64,000 nucleotides of DNA from Trichopria drosophilae (Eukaryota > Arthropoda > Insecta > Hymenoptera > Diapriidae). Shown in pieces: positions 35,101-44,697 of this stretch (its first letter is position 1; each line of letters opens with the position of its first letter). The notes under the pieces are model-generated. The model made no database searches and had not been told where the DNA came from. It saw only the letters and a program-made list of their open reading frames with translations. Location: positions 26,447,001 through 26,511,000 of the forward strand of contig CM059587.1 of the NCBI GenBank assembly GCA_030407085.1, in the 5' to 3' direction. The translations under genes were made by a program, and so were the position numbers.

Positions 35101-38100
35101 CACTAGAACTAACTGACACATTTTTAGAGAGATGTCTATCGGGTGTATATGTGTACGGATGAAAACAAAATTTTGTCCAACGATTTCTCTTCAACGGAAG
35201 AAGCGAATTAATCAAATTTTATTTTAATCGACCTAAATTCGACCTGATTAGATTTAAATTAAAACAAATAGTAAATAAGCGTGAAAAACGGTATTATTTA
35301 ATTAATTTAATTTAATCACAAAGCCGACGTATCAAAAACTCGACAAGTAAAAAACCGACATGGCAAAAGTATTGTTCTCTTTACAAAATGCCGATTTTTT
35401 TATTTGCCGCCATTTTGACTGTTTATGTGTTAATTTACCTAATCTCTGTATATCGATGATTGTTTAAGTTACATAATAATGATTAAGCATCTTTGAAGAA
35501 ATGAAATAGCGTATCGCGGATATCTATTGAACTTTGGTATAGCTAAAATTAAAAAATTAAAAGATAAATAGCTTTAGGTTCGGAAATGGGAAATAAAAAG
35601 TGTATATTGATTGCAGATTGAAGGAAATATTACAAAAAAAACTTCGGGTAAACTTGAAAATGCAAGTATTTTTGAGATACATTGTTGTTTATTGTTTGTA
35701 TACTTACTCGATAAAAAATGTTTACATATTGACAGAATACTCTCATATGTAATTCATAGTATAGTGTTCGATAGAGCGTACAAATAGTCTCAAAGCATTA
35801 AACTTAATTTTAGTTCCAATTCACAGGCGCGGTCAAAATTTTCAAAATTGTCAAGAATTTGATAAATACCGATTATTTTTAAATAAAGCTGTGTCCAACA
35901 AAACATGTATAAAAATGTATTGATAGCATACCTGAATGTTCACTCGTAATACCTTCAAAATACATACCACTCGGTTCCATTAATTATAATTTAAATTATA
36001 ATTTATTAATTATTATTTAAATTATAATTTATGCTTAAAAATGAATGTTGTTTAAGTAGGTCGGAATTACCACGGTTTTTCCTAAACCATATCAATTATG
36101 TCTAAAATTTTGGTAAAATAGGTAATGTGACAAATTCTGCGACATGTGTCTAAAAAGCGAGTGTGTGGGTGTAGTCTATTATTAAATTTTGCCAGCGAAT
36201 CTTTTGTTTGTAGGAAAATGTTGGTAAAGGTAAATATGGTCCTACTGACAATGAGTCGTTAACCTGTTACCTATTACATTTTATCAATTAGAAACACGCA
36301 TTCCACTTATTACTATTAACATATACTATTTTATTATTTTATTATTCACTTTTTAAAAGGGGTGCACAGCCGACAACCGAAAAGACATTTAAATTCATTT
36401 AATACAATATTGTAATTTTTAAAAATTCAGTTCACTGACCGTGCATTGTCTTTATTTGCTACGTATTTGAGCCGTTAGATTAAATAAGATGGAACCCCGG
36501 ATAGTTATACAGGTATGTTATGTTATGCAGTTCTTGGATGTTCAAGGGCTCATAGAAATGCCAGTAGTTAGGGTAACGACTTGAAATAGTACAACATAGT
36601 TCCGCTAACTTTTTTAGTTGGATTTACTGCTGAAGGGACGCAAGTTGCCCTTATATTATAGAAGGAAATATCAAATTCTATCTCGTAGTAAGTTATTACT
36701 GAAAATACAACTATTATTTTCGCCGTGTTTCGAAAGAAATATCATCTTTACCCTATTCGAAAATAAGTCCAGTTTTTGGCTAGTTTCTGTCCAGTTTTGT
36801 TATTTCCCATTTTAAGGGTATAGGGAAAATGAGCAGTGTAACCAAAAACTGGATAGATTTCTGCCAAGGTAATATCAAGTCAGGTTATATACAAAGTGAC
36901 ACATTTTAACTTATCCATCTGAATATCTTGAAAGGAAAGCTTTTCAGGATATTCAGGTTAACGGTGAATTCTAGATCATTGTCAAGAACATATAATATTG
37001 GGACGTGAAGTTTTCTACTCTTTCCAAATCTGCGATAAAAAATAGAGGTACCCATTTAAAAAAAATTAACTCGACCTTTAAATGACCCTTCACATTCAAG
37101 GTAAAATTCAAAATTCAATATTCAATGATATACCACTCAATAGCCCGGGCAAATTACTTAAACTTATGTCTGAATCTTTTTTCAGAAAATGCTTTCTTTC
37201 GAGATATTCTGGTGCGTAAGTTGAAATGGGCCACCCTGTATATTGATTGTGTAACATACATACATAAATATGTAACATAGTTTGACTTTGGATTGATATT
37301 CAAGTTCACGGTCAAGGTCAAATATACTGTTGCAACGGAATAGCAAGATAAAAATCGTTTTCTCTATAATGAATTCCTCGATAGGGGTGGGGGTCGAAAA
37401 ACCGACAAATCAAAAAGCCGACAGGTAAAAAAACCGACACTCAAAAAACCGACAATCAAAAAGTCGACAGTCAAAAAACCGACACTTAAAAAAATGGGGT
37501 GTGAGTCGAAAAACCGACAAACCAAAAAGACGACAGGTCAAAAAACCGACAATCGAAAAGCCGACAGGTCAAAAAACCGACAATCAAAAAAACCGACGCT
37601 TCAAAAGTCGATTTGCCTGATTTTTATGTGTCGGCTTTTTGACTGTCGGCTTTTCGACTGTCGGCTTTATGACTGTCAGTTTTTTGACTTGTCGGCTTTT
37701 TGATTCGTCGGTTTTTCTACCCACACTCAAAAAATGACTATTCGCTTGTCGATGTGCCTAATTTTTATGTGTCGGCTTTTCAACTGTCGGTTTTTTGACT
37801 GTCGGTTTTTTGACTGTCGGCTTTTTGATTAGTCGGTTTTTCGACCCGCACCCCTCGATAGTTATATTTCCATATTTTGAATCATCCAGTAAGCTCTTAT
37901 AAATTCTACTGAGACATTCGAAAAGCTGGAGTATAAACTAGAGATATTAATGCGTGCGAAATTATCTCTTTCTCGAAGTTATTTTTATTGAATAGCCTAT
38001 TTTAAATATTCAAAAACAGTTGTTTAATTATTCTAATTTGGGCACTTCAGTTTCATTTCTGATTGTTATCCCTTAAAGCGACACCCTATATAAAAATAAC

Positions 38101-41100
38101 ACAATGCGCCATGTGGGGTCGTGGGAGACCCCAATCCGAAGATAATATCGTCCTGCGCGGACAGTTTTCGTTATTTCGTTTCAACAAAATAAACTGGATA
38201 CTCTCCAAGTATCACTTTACCGCGTAGATAAGTTATCTTGATCAAAAAATTATTGGCGCTCGTTATAAAAAATGAAATACAAAAGTGAGGATTTTCACAA
38301 AAAAATCGTAACTCAACCAAATTTCAATATTTTGTCCTAAAAATTTAACTTGTGGCCCTTGAAATGTAGCTCTTTGAGATAAAAAATGCTGTAAAAGTGC
38401 AGCTTTAGAAGGTAAAAAATGTAATATTTGTGTATAGGGTCTCCCAGTACCCCCAGGGCGCTTAAAGGGTTATCTGAAGATATTTAAAGCACAAGAAGTT
38501 GACATTTTGTGAGTACGTCCCTGAAAGCTAAAATGTAAATAAAAATTCCCTTTACGTCCCTAAGAATTTATGAACATTACTATAAACGATCTCATTCACT
38601 CTCATTTTGAAATATTTTATCTGTAATAAATTGCCTACATGAACATAGTTTTGACTTAACAGCAGGTGTACTTAGATGTCAATTTTTCGCGAAAAGAAAA
38701 CCGAAATTGGCAATAATATATGTTCCATAACGTATAATAGAAAGTTTCTACTCAAGTCAAGCAAACCGTGAAGATCGTGCAAGTTTCTTGATTAACATCA
38801 TGTGTTTTATTTGTGCTGACAACCATAAACAAGCGTGAATCATTCTCATTAATGTTACGTGTTCAGGCAAATATAATAAAACCAAATTGTGTTTTTACTG
38901 TTTACATCGAGCCTGTAATTTTTATAACATTTGTTCCTAAACTTCATAACATTCACGGATTTCAATCTTCCGATTTTATTGAAACATTCGTATCTCAAAT
39001 TCTCTCCACCTACTTCCCCCCTACATGACGATATTTCGATCATTTCCGAGTATTTTAGATTTCAGGCTCGATTTGTAAAGATACAAGATATAGTCAGGCA
39101 TAAAATGTGCAATATCGTGCTAAATTCAACGTTAAACTGTGCTACATTAATTTTAAAAAGTGATTAAAATTGTCCTATGAGTATTACAATTTCGTAAAGC
39201 CTCTATTGTTTATAACTTCTGCACTGAAAAATATTATGGAATGAAGTCATGTCTTTTTTAACATTTGGATACTGAAAGACTTTTCGTAAGTACTCCACTC
39301 TAATGCTGGTATATGTTTCGTATAGAGTTCACTCGAATACATTATAAGTGGTACAGTTATATATAAAACGCCCTAAAGGAAGCAGTATGCATTTTTTAAT
39401 GCATATTGTTTCTTAATTTTCGATCGATGACAAATAGTTTTATTTAATTTATTAATCATTATTTCGACCTGAACAGTAAGTCGAAGTTTTTCGTTTGTTA
39501 AATTGGTGATTAAATTACAATCTTCTCTGAGTTTTATCATTGTTACATTATTCTCGATTTACCAAGAAATTATTATATCAAAATAATTATTATAAAAAAA
39601 AAAATATATATATATATATAATTTTTTTTCTAGTAATTAATATCGAATAAATATAAATAGGAATTACTGTTTCTTGGTAAATCGAGAATAATGTAACAAT
39701 GATAAAACTTAGAGAAGATTGTATTTTGGCCTACATTTTAAACACGGATTTGTATTTATGAAGTAACCATCACCAATTTAACAAACGAAAAACTTCGACT
39801 TACTGTTAAGGTCGAAATAATGATTAATAAATTAAATAAAACTATTTGTCATCAATCGAAAATTAAGAAACAATATGCATTAAAAAATGCATACTGCTTC
39901 TTTTATGGCGTTTCATCTCAATCTGTACCACATGGCGGTAGATATTATAATATACTTAGATAACAGCCAACACTTTAAATGTCCTAAATTATGGTATTGC
40001 TCCAGCGAAAAACCTGTTGACTACTTCATTGATAGCATTGCAATTTGAAAATTTATTCAAATACGATTTTAAATGAATTGTTTATATGTTTCTTAAATGA
40101 TATGCATTTATTTCTAAAATTTTTTAAAGGAAAAGGGAGTACATAATACCCGTGGAACAGTGGCTTATCCGAAGGACTTTCCTAGAGGAGTAGGTATGTG
40201 GTTAGGGCTAATCCTAAAATAATACAAATACCTGTTTTGTAAAACATCTATAGGAAGTTTTCGGAACTAAAGGAGTAAATCCTAATCTGGCCCCCTTGTT
40301 TATGGCTAACACTCAATAAAATACATACTGATTTTGGTAAACAATACCGTTGTTTTTATTACAGTTACACTTGCTGTATTGTAGCTAACATCCTCGTCAA
40401 TTTGGAGTTCTTACTAAAAATCATTCAGTTCATACATTTCGATTATTGCTCATGAGGCTTCTATACAAATGGTTCGTCTGCAGTTAGGTGGCGCAGAGTA
40501 TTGCGAAGTATTATCAAGTTTTCCATATAAATTTGCAACAACAGTTCGTCTAAAATGCAGAACAATTCGACTCGACTTCAATTCCATATGTGTACAACTT
40601 CAAGACAACGCCCTAGATTTCTCAGTGCATAAAAGTCCATAAACGTATGGCTATCATGAAAACAACAATTATTTAAAACGTACCTGGATATTGCAAGTCA
40701 TGTCTTCCGTCAAATCTACTAGGGTACTTTTGTTGATAAGTTCTTCTGTAATACTCGTCATCTGGGCGCATGTAGTTTTTGGTATCGCGATGTCCATAAT
40801 AATTTCGATCTTGACCCTGATCTCTTTCCGGAGTGAAACGATCAGATGAAAAACGGTCAGATGGATATCGGTCTTCGTAACTTCCGTAAGTTCTGAATGG
40901 TCCATAAGTTCGTCGACCTGGTGAGGGTCTGTGATCACGGTATACCGCCATATCTTTCTCATAATCATCATAATATGGAGCTTTTGGCCTGGAAGAAAAA
41001 TGTTTCGAGCTTGGAGGAGGCGCAGGATAGTCATAGTATGAATTTTGTGTTCTTGTAGCAGGATAATTCGACCACCCGGACTGGGAAGACCTGTCGCAAT

Positions 41101-44100
41101 TAATGTCCCGTTCGAAATAATCGTAATTAGTGCTTTTTTCAAAGTCTCGATACTCATCCATTCCGGAGTACGGCATGGCCGTCATCTCGCAACTGCCTCT
41201 TCGGTCATTACGATCTTGGCTGTGAAGACAATGAAAAACAATAAATAAGACAAAATATTTTAATTATGTATTTTTATTATAATTGCTATAAGTATACATT
41301 AAGTGACTATATTTAATATTTGGTCTAGCAATTGCAGTTAATTTTAATGGCACAACTGAAGCGTTTCGAGGATGAAGGGCGCACGTGGAAAACAACTATA
41401 TTTATCTAATTTATTTTTTAATTGATTTTCTCTATATACCTAAGAAGGTCTTTTGGTTTACGATGCAAATTTTTGTAGTAAGATATAATGAAATATTATA
41501 TTTCATTGATTGTAAGCGGTTATATGACTTAACATCAGCGGACAAAATGTTCGCGACAAAATAACTTCCACATTTTTACCGAGGACTGCAGAAAAGTTAA
41601 ACAAAAATGCCAGCGTCCTATGGTCAATTGACTTTGTATATGCTTACACTGTAAGACTCGGGAATAATTGATATCTGCTTAGTTGTGTGAGAAATGGCCA
41701 AAAATTGCAAACACCAGCTTTTATTAATGGAATGTGTTTTTTTTTGCAATACCAAGTGATTGAGTCCAATTCAATAACTTCATTGGTTTTATGTTATACA
41801 GAATATAAGTAGTATTGAAATTGTACCTATTTCATTTTGTAAGCATATTCTTGATGAAGATATTCCGTTATTGTGGCCCAAAAAATTAAAATTAATCTAA
41901 AAAATGTCTATGGTGACATATTCGAAGGTAACTATTTCTATAAGAGAGGATTAACGATATTCGTTAAGCAATTGGGCAACTTCGAATAGTGCCTTTTGTC
42001 AGTGCTCTAAAAACCATGAATAAAATTATAGAAAGTGTTTTTTTCAGTTAGAAAAGTATAATCTGATTTAGATGTACACTTGAACAAATTACGAAAGACA
42101 CTGAAAGCAACTGAGATTTCATAAACCTTAAAGTTTCATTAAATAAGTTAAAAAACGGGCTACTAAGATCGCCCTTTTTTAACTTATTTAATTATTGTTT
42201 GACAGTAGAAAACCTACCAAAAGAATTTAACTTAAAGTTCCATGTTCTTTTAAGGCACATAAAGGGTTTTTAGACTGCTTAGATGGCCGTGGTTTAGGTA
42301 TCGAGTCAATATACCGAGAAGCTGGGTGAAATTTGTGTACTATTGGGCGTTAATGGTTTAAACTTTCAAATATGTAAAGGCATCAAGTTTCAACTACTTT
42401 TTTTTTAAATAAAGCTGTCATATTGCTATTTTCTCAAAAACGTTACAATAAACGTTCTTTTGTTTTTCAGACTATAATTACGTTAAAATATGATCTGCTG
42501 TTAGCCGGTTGACATTTCTATGGGGTGTATTTTTCGATTCCGAGTGTAAACATTTTCGAAATTACTCAAGTTACCACGTGAGAGAGACATTTACTAAACT
42601 CGATGTGTTCTTTCACTATTAAAAGGAGTTCCTCTTTGAAAATATTTCATTAAATCAAACATTTACTTCCGACTATTTAAGTAAATATCTAATATAATTA
42701 TGCAGACATTATTCTATCGACACCGAGGAAGGAGAATTAAATTATTTATTTATACGTATTTTAACGGCAACAAATCGGAAGCGGTACAATAAAATTTAAC
42801 TCCACAATCAAAAGTATACGCTCATTAGCGTTTACTCTAATGGAATGCATTTGATGTGTGCTACTTCTCGCGCTATTGTAATTATCGTACACAAACTCAT
42901 CCTAAGTCCCAAGATAATCTGATACGAAAATAGTTCGTTGTATTAGAAATTACCGTGGTATAATCGAGTTCGAGTAAAACACGAAAGTTTAGACAGAAGA
43001 AATCTTGTGCTCATGTACTAAGCTATAAGATGCTATTTCAATTCTCACCTATAACTGAAGCCCCGACAAGTGAAACTTCTCTCCGAATTGCAGGCTCTGA
43101 GGCAATTGTTGATTTTATCGGTTTCGACGGTACGTCTCACATGGTTTTCAGCGATCTTCTTACCAGTTAGTTGCCGTCGGTAACATGCTAAAAAAAATCA
43201 CCAGGTGCACTTAAAATCTACGTAAAATACAATACTTAAGTCTAGGAAGTTAGTCTACAATTTGTTAAAACTTTATGCAAAGAAATTATCGTGAAAAACA
43301 TACAAATTTTACCACGGGTAATAAACTCTCTATTAAGTTAACGTATTACTTTCTCCATAAATAAAAAAAAATTTAATATCTCCTTAATAATAAATTATAA
43401 GAAAAATTAGTTTCATTTATGACTGCTTAGTCAAAATCAATATATGCTGTAATATTTATTATTGTACTAAGCAAATAAAACAATGTCGCATATTGTAAAG
43501 TTTTTTCGGTGGGGGAGAGAGGAGACGAAGAAAAGAAAAACTCAAGGAAAGTTGATGATGTGAGTAAAGAAGTTACTATATTTCTTATAAGAAATGTTTA
43601 TCAAGAGAAAAATTATATAAATTCCAAACAATATTAGAGACAATAATTTTACTAGTAGGAATAGGACGTTTTTTCATCCTATGGAAAGTTTGCCTATTCT
43701 AACAAAATTTTAATTATTACATGCAACAACCCATTGTAAAACAACCCATTTTTAATTATACAAACTCTGTTGGCGTTTATAATGATTTTTGTATAAACGT
43801 TTATAATTACAAGAAAAACTAATACAAATATGTAGTTAAATTATAAATATTTTTTAAAAATTCATACTTAATTTTATTGTGCTTTCACGATTGCACTAAA
43901 ATATTTTTATAAATATATGAGTAAAACCGGAAATAAGACTTATGAGATGTAACATTATAAAAATTATCATAACGAATTACGCGGAACAGGACTGGGGAGG
44001 TTTCTAATGTCTTAGTTTTTGCTGTATACTGTGTGGTGTAAAAAGTCTGTGCTAGTATTTAACTGCATAGATTAGTTAATGAGTTGTCAAACTATGTAAG

Positions 44101-44665
44101 ATATGTAATGAATTAAATATTTTAAAATATAACGGATGTCACCGACATCTGTGACAAAAAAGAAACATTTCGCTCTCTGTTACTCGAAATTATAATACAC
44201 ATGTATTATATAATTTTTTATTATTTTTGCTAAAATTATTGGAGTTTTCTATTAGAATTGGAAGTAATATAAATACACCTAAAACGTACAGTAAGTTTCG
44301 CTATAAATCTTCAAAAATGGTATTTATAATTTACTTAGTCCTGTCAACATTTTCAAGACATCTTTTTAGTGGGTAAGAATAAACATAAACATAAGAGCAT
44401 GCCAGATTTACTTGATGGCTGGCGGCTAATCAAACATCAATCGATCATCAACCTTCATACGATGACAGAGACATTTTGAAAACTTTAGGTACCGCAAAAT
44501 AAATTTAGGTAAAAAGTGCTACAACCGAAAAAATTTCGAAAACGTCCCATTTGTACAGAACTCACGTTGGCAGTGGGGACTCTCGTCATCGACTGCAACA
44601 GTCGTAATGGCACACGTGCGATATAAGAATGCTTGCACACAAGCAAAAATCCACAACAACTTCAT
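22829..44665 (-). CDS. Secreted multi-PAN/apple-domain protein (918 aa)
   Basis: Eleven exons on the minus strand: 44665-44566, 43187-43049, 41219-40684, 27139-26749, 26617-26445, 26213-26075, 25348-25125, 25051-24904, 24829-24465, 23556-23367 and 23180-22829; 2757 bp, with all junction phases agreeing. The signal peptide is residues 1-19 (KLLWIFACVQAF). Four PAN/apple modules begin at about residues 35, 344, 448 and 569, each with the C...C...C.SF.Y...C pattern. Linkers are rich in Tyr, Arg, Asp, Pro. The C-terminal module (about 730-825) has roughly ten Cys, including EYCCEPSHQCGF and PWCYVGLEESQW, followed by a Thr-rich tail. PAN modules mediate protein or carbohydrate binding outside the cell, so an extracellular-matrix or cuticle-associated role is likely but unproven. 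No ZP domain or transmembrane segment was found, arguing against a NompA-type protein. I recognise the general insect type but cannot give a gene name. A small exon missed in the 13.5 kb intron cannot be excluded. Confidence 0.85.
23367..23556 (-). CDS. PAN gene exon 10 (C-terminal Cys-rich module)
   Basis: 190 bp, phase 1 to 2. Encodes GIPCKRGTKCERNPV, SCETED, EYCCEPSHQCGFSQRTEYP, with donor TG|GTAATG. The last codon (Trp) is completed by exon 11. Open frames on the plus strand and in another minus frame here are shadows. Confidence 0.85.
23557..24464. other. PAN gene intron 9
   Basis: 0.9 kb; nothing beyond ordinary AT-rich sequence recognised. Confidence 0.6.
24465..24829 (-). CDS. PAN gene exon 9 (PAN module 4 second half plus linker)
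   Basis: 365 bp, phase 2 to 1. Encodes FDGDDSIDNCLISDVSSRD...LDPQCSLPGG, then a linker rich in Asp/Gly/Pro/Tyr that ends at the first Cys of the C-terminal module (LPPGCRDRYPTPRR). Confidence 0.85.
24904..25051 (-). CDS. PAN gene exon 8 (PAN module 4, first half)
   Basis: 148 bp, phase 1 to 2. Encodes TCYAAQRRPCKLSPF...LECRAKCSN...PCMSYSY. The donor AA|GTATTA is weaker than the others but required by frame. Confidence 0.8.
25125..25348 (-). CDS. PAN gene exon 7 (PAN module 3 second half, short linker)
   Basis: 224 bp, phase 2 to 1. Encodes FGSKTAEGHSANCDLSD...FERGCEAYPLPMF, then a Pro/Asp/Tyr linker ending GDDES. Confidence 0.85.
25409..25949. mobile_element. piggyBac-like MITE in a PAN gene intron, TTAA flanks
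   Basis: TTAA at 25405-25408 and 25950-25953. Ends CCCATTAACGCC and GCGTTAATGGG. 541 bp, no coding capacity, in the intron between exons 6 and 7. Confidence 0.65.
26075..26213 (-). CDS. PAN gene exon 6 (PAN module 3, first half)
   Basis: 139 bp, phase 1 to 2. Encodes DCFWRVKSGFGMPPEV...DCQSICISSTEFTCRSFTF. Confidence 0.85.
26445..26617 (-). CDS. PAN gene exon 5 (PAN module 2, second half)
   Basis: 173 bp, phase 2 to 1. Encodes NVDPMDPTDNCWLSD..., ending at PKICAES, then a short basic linker. Confidence 0.85.
26749..27139 (-). CDS. PAN gene exon 4 (linker plus PAN module 2, first half)
   Basis: 391 bp, phase 1 to 2. Linker GSNDLGPYEPNRR... with Tyr/Asp/His-rich text, then KCSVRSAVGFKLG...GECEKRCLDERDHPCFTFSY. 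Confidence 0.85.
32390..33175. repeat. Long foldback (arms about 300 bp)
   Basis: The left arm (about 32390-32720) is repeated inverted at about 32855-33175. Matching anchors include TACAATTTTATTACACCTTTGAGAATAG (left, with its right inverse TCGAAGGTGTAATAAAATTG), TCTAGACGATTTAG, AACGTTGTTAAAAGTGAAAAAA and TTTTTTGTAGAGCACGAAAT. The central spacer is about 140 bp. No transposase and no clear target duplication. Confidence 0.75.
35305..35415. repeat. Fragment of the CCGAC-repeat (hAT-like) family
   Basis: Contains AAAGCCGACGTATCAAAAAC, TCGACAAG and AAAAAACCGACATGGCAAAA, the unit found at 37384-37852, and a short inverted tail TGCCGATTTTTTTATTTGCC. Ends unclear. Confidence 0.45.
36887..37243. 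mobile_element. Decayed TA-flanked MITE, ACAGGGTGGCCCATTT family
   Basis: The right end reads on the minus strand ACAGGGTGGCCCATTTCAAC, and the left end is a diverged inverse (CAAAGTGACACATTTTAACT). Both are followed inward by GAATATCT(C/T)GAAAG. TATA context at both ends. Confidence 0.5.
37384..37852. mobile_element. hAT-like non-autonomous element built of CCGAC repeats
   Basis: Flanked by an exact 8-bp duplication CCTCGATA (37376-37383 and 37853-37860). The ends are inverted: GGGGTGGGGGTCGAAAAACC and GGTTTTTCGACCCGCACC. The body is almost wholly a head-to-head array of a 15-17 nt unit like TCAAAAAACCGACAG, reversing near 37615. An internal pair of ends (GGGGTGTGAGTCG near 37495 and its inverse near 37725) suggests a copy nested in a copy. 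An 8-bp duplication is typical of hAT elements. Confidence 0.7.
38070..38469. mobile_element. piggyBac-like MITE with TTAT flanks
   Basis: TTAT at 38066-38069 and 38470-38473. Ends CCCTTAAAGCGACACC and GGGCGCTTAAAGGG are inverted. About 400 bp, no ORF. TTAT in place of TTAA may be a variant target. Confidence 0.5.
39364..39914. repeat. Long foldback (arms about 190-230 bp, AT-rich loop)
   Basis: Left arm ACGCCCTAAAGGAAGCAGTATGCATTTTTTAATGCATATTG... through GATTTACCAAGAAAT, with the inverse from 39675 to 39914. The loop has (TA)n at about 39604-39622. The right arm carries a ~45-bp insertion (around 39728-39770) absent from the left. Could be a foldback transposon or a hairpin RNA source. Confidence 0.75.
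40684..41219 (-). CDS. PAN gene exon 3 (PAN module 1 second half plus linker)
   Basis: 536 bp, phase 2 to 1. Starts SQDRNDRRGSCEMTAMPY and closes the module at ERDINC, then a long Tyr/Arg/Asp/Pro-rich linker (YYDYPAPPPSS, RFSSDRFTPERD). A second frame is also open over most of the exon, but it lacks the Cys pattern and is discarded. Confidence 0.85.
41220..43048. other. PAN gene intron 2
   Basis: 1.8 kb; no exon, repeat family or RNA gene recognised. Confidence 0.6.
43049..43187 (-). CDS. PAN gene exon 2 (PAN module 1, first half)
   Basis: 139 bp, phase 1 to 2. Encodes PCYRRQLTGKKI...NNCLRACNSERSFTCRGFSY. Same length and phase as exon 6, the equivalent half-module. Confidence 0.85.
43188..44565. 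other. PAN gene intron 1
   Basis: 1.4 kb, AT-rich; nothing recognised. As the first intron behind the promoter it could hold regulatory elements, but none is evident. Confidence 0.6.
44566..44665 (-). CDS. PAN gene exon 1 (signal peptide)
   Basis: ATG at 44665-44663, 33 codons plus one base, donor GTGAGT. Hydrophobic WIFACVQAFLY, then a short acidic mature start ending ESPHCQ. Its own ATG and signal peptide make it a first exon. Confidence 0.8.
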
Positions 44666-44690
44666 CTTCTGTCGTAAAAAAACTCAAAAA

Positions 44691-44697
44691 TCACTGA
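44691..44697 (-). promoter_or_regulatory. Possible initiator of the PAN gene
   Basis: TCAGTGA on the minus strand about 30 bp before the start codon matches the insect initiator TCAGT. No clear TATA box lies 30 bp upstream of it. Weak evidence. Confidence 0.25.

Larger units (their letters stand above)
27140..40683. other. PAN gene intron 3 (13.5 kb)
   Basis: By far the longest intron of the gene, between module 1 and module 2. It holds two long foldbacks, hAT-like, piggyBac-like and TA-flanked elements (listed). Phase 1 on both sides means no exon is required, but a phase-1 symmetric exon could hide here. 28.9-32.3 kb and 33.2-35.2 kb show nothing recognisable. Confidence 0.6.

Noticed and set aside
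37384..37852. Short regular repeats resembling a CRISPR array, with a 69-codon ORF
   Set aside because: Units vary, spacers are not unique, the array reverses direction, and the whole is bounded by TIRs and an 8-bp duplication in a eukaryotic intron; the ORF is repeat-encoded.
40669..41248. Second minus frame and a plus frame over PAN exon 3
   Set aside because: They lack the Cys and linker pattern and do not fit the splice phases.
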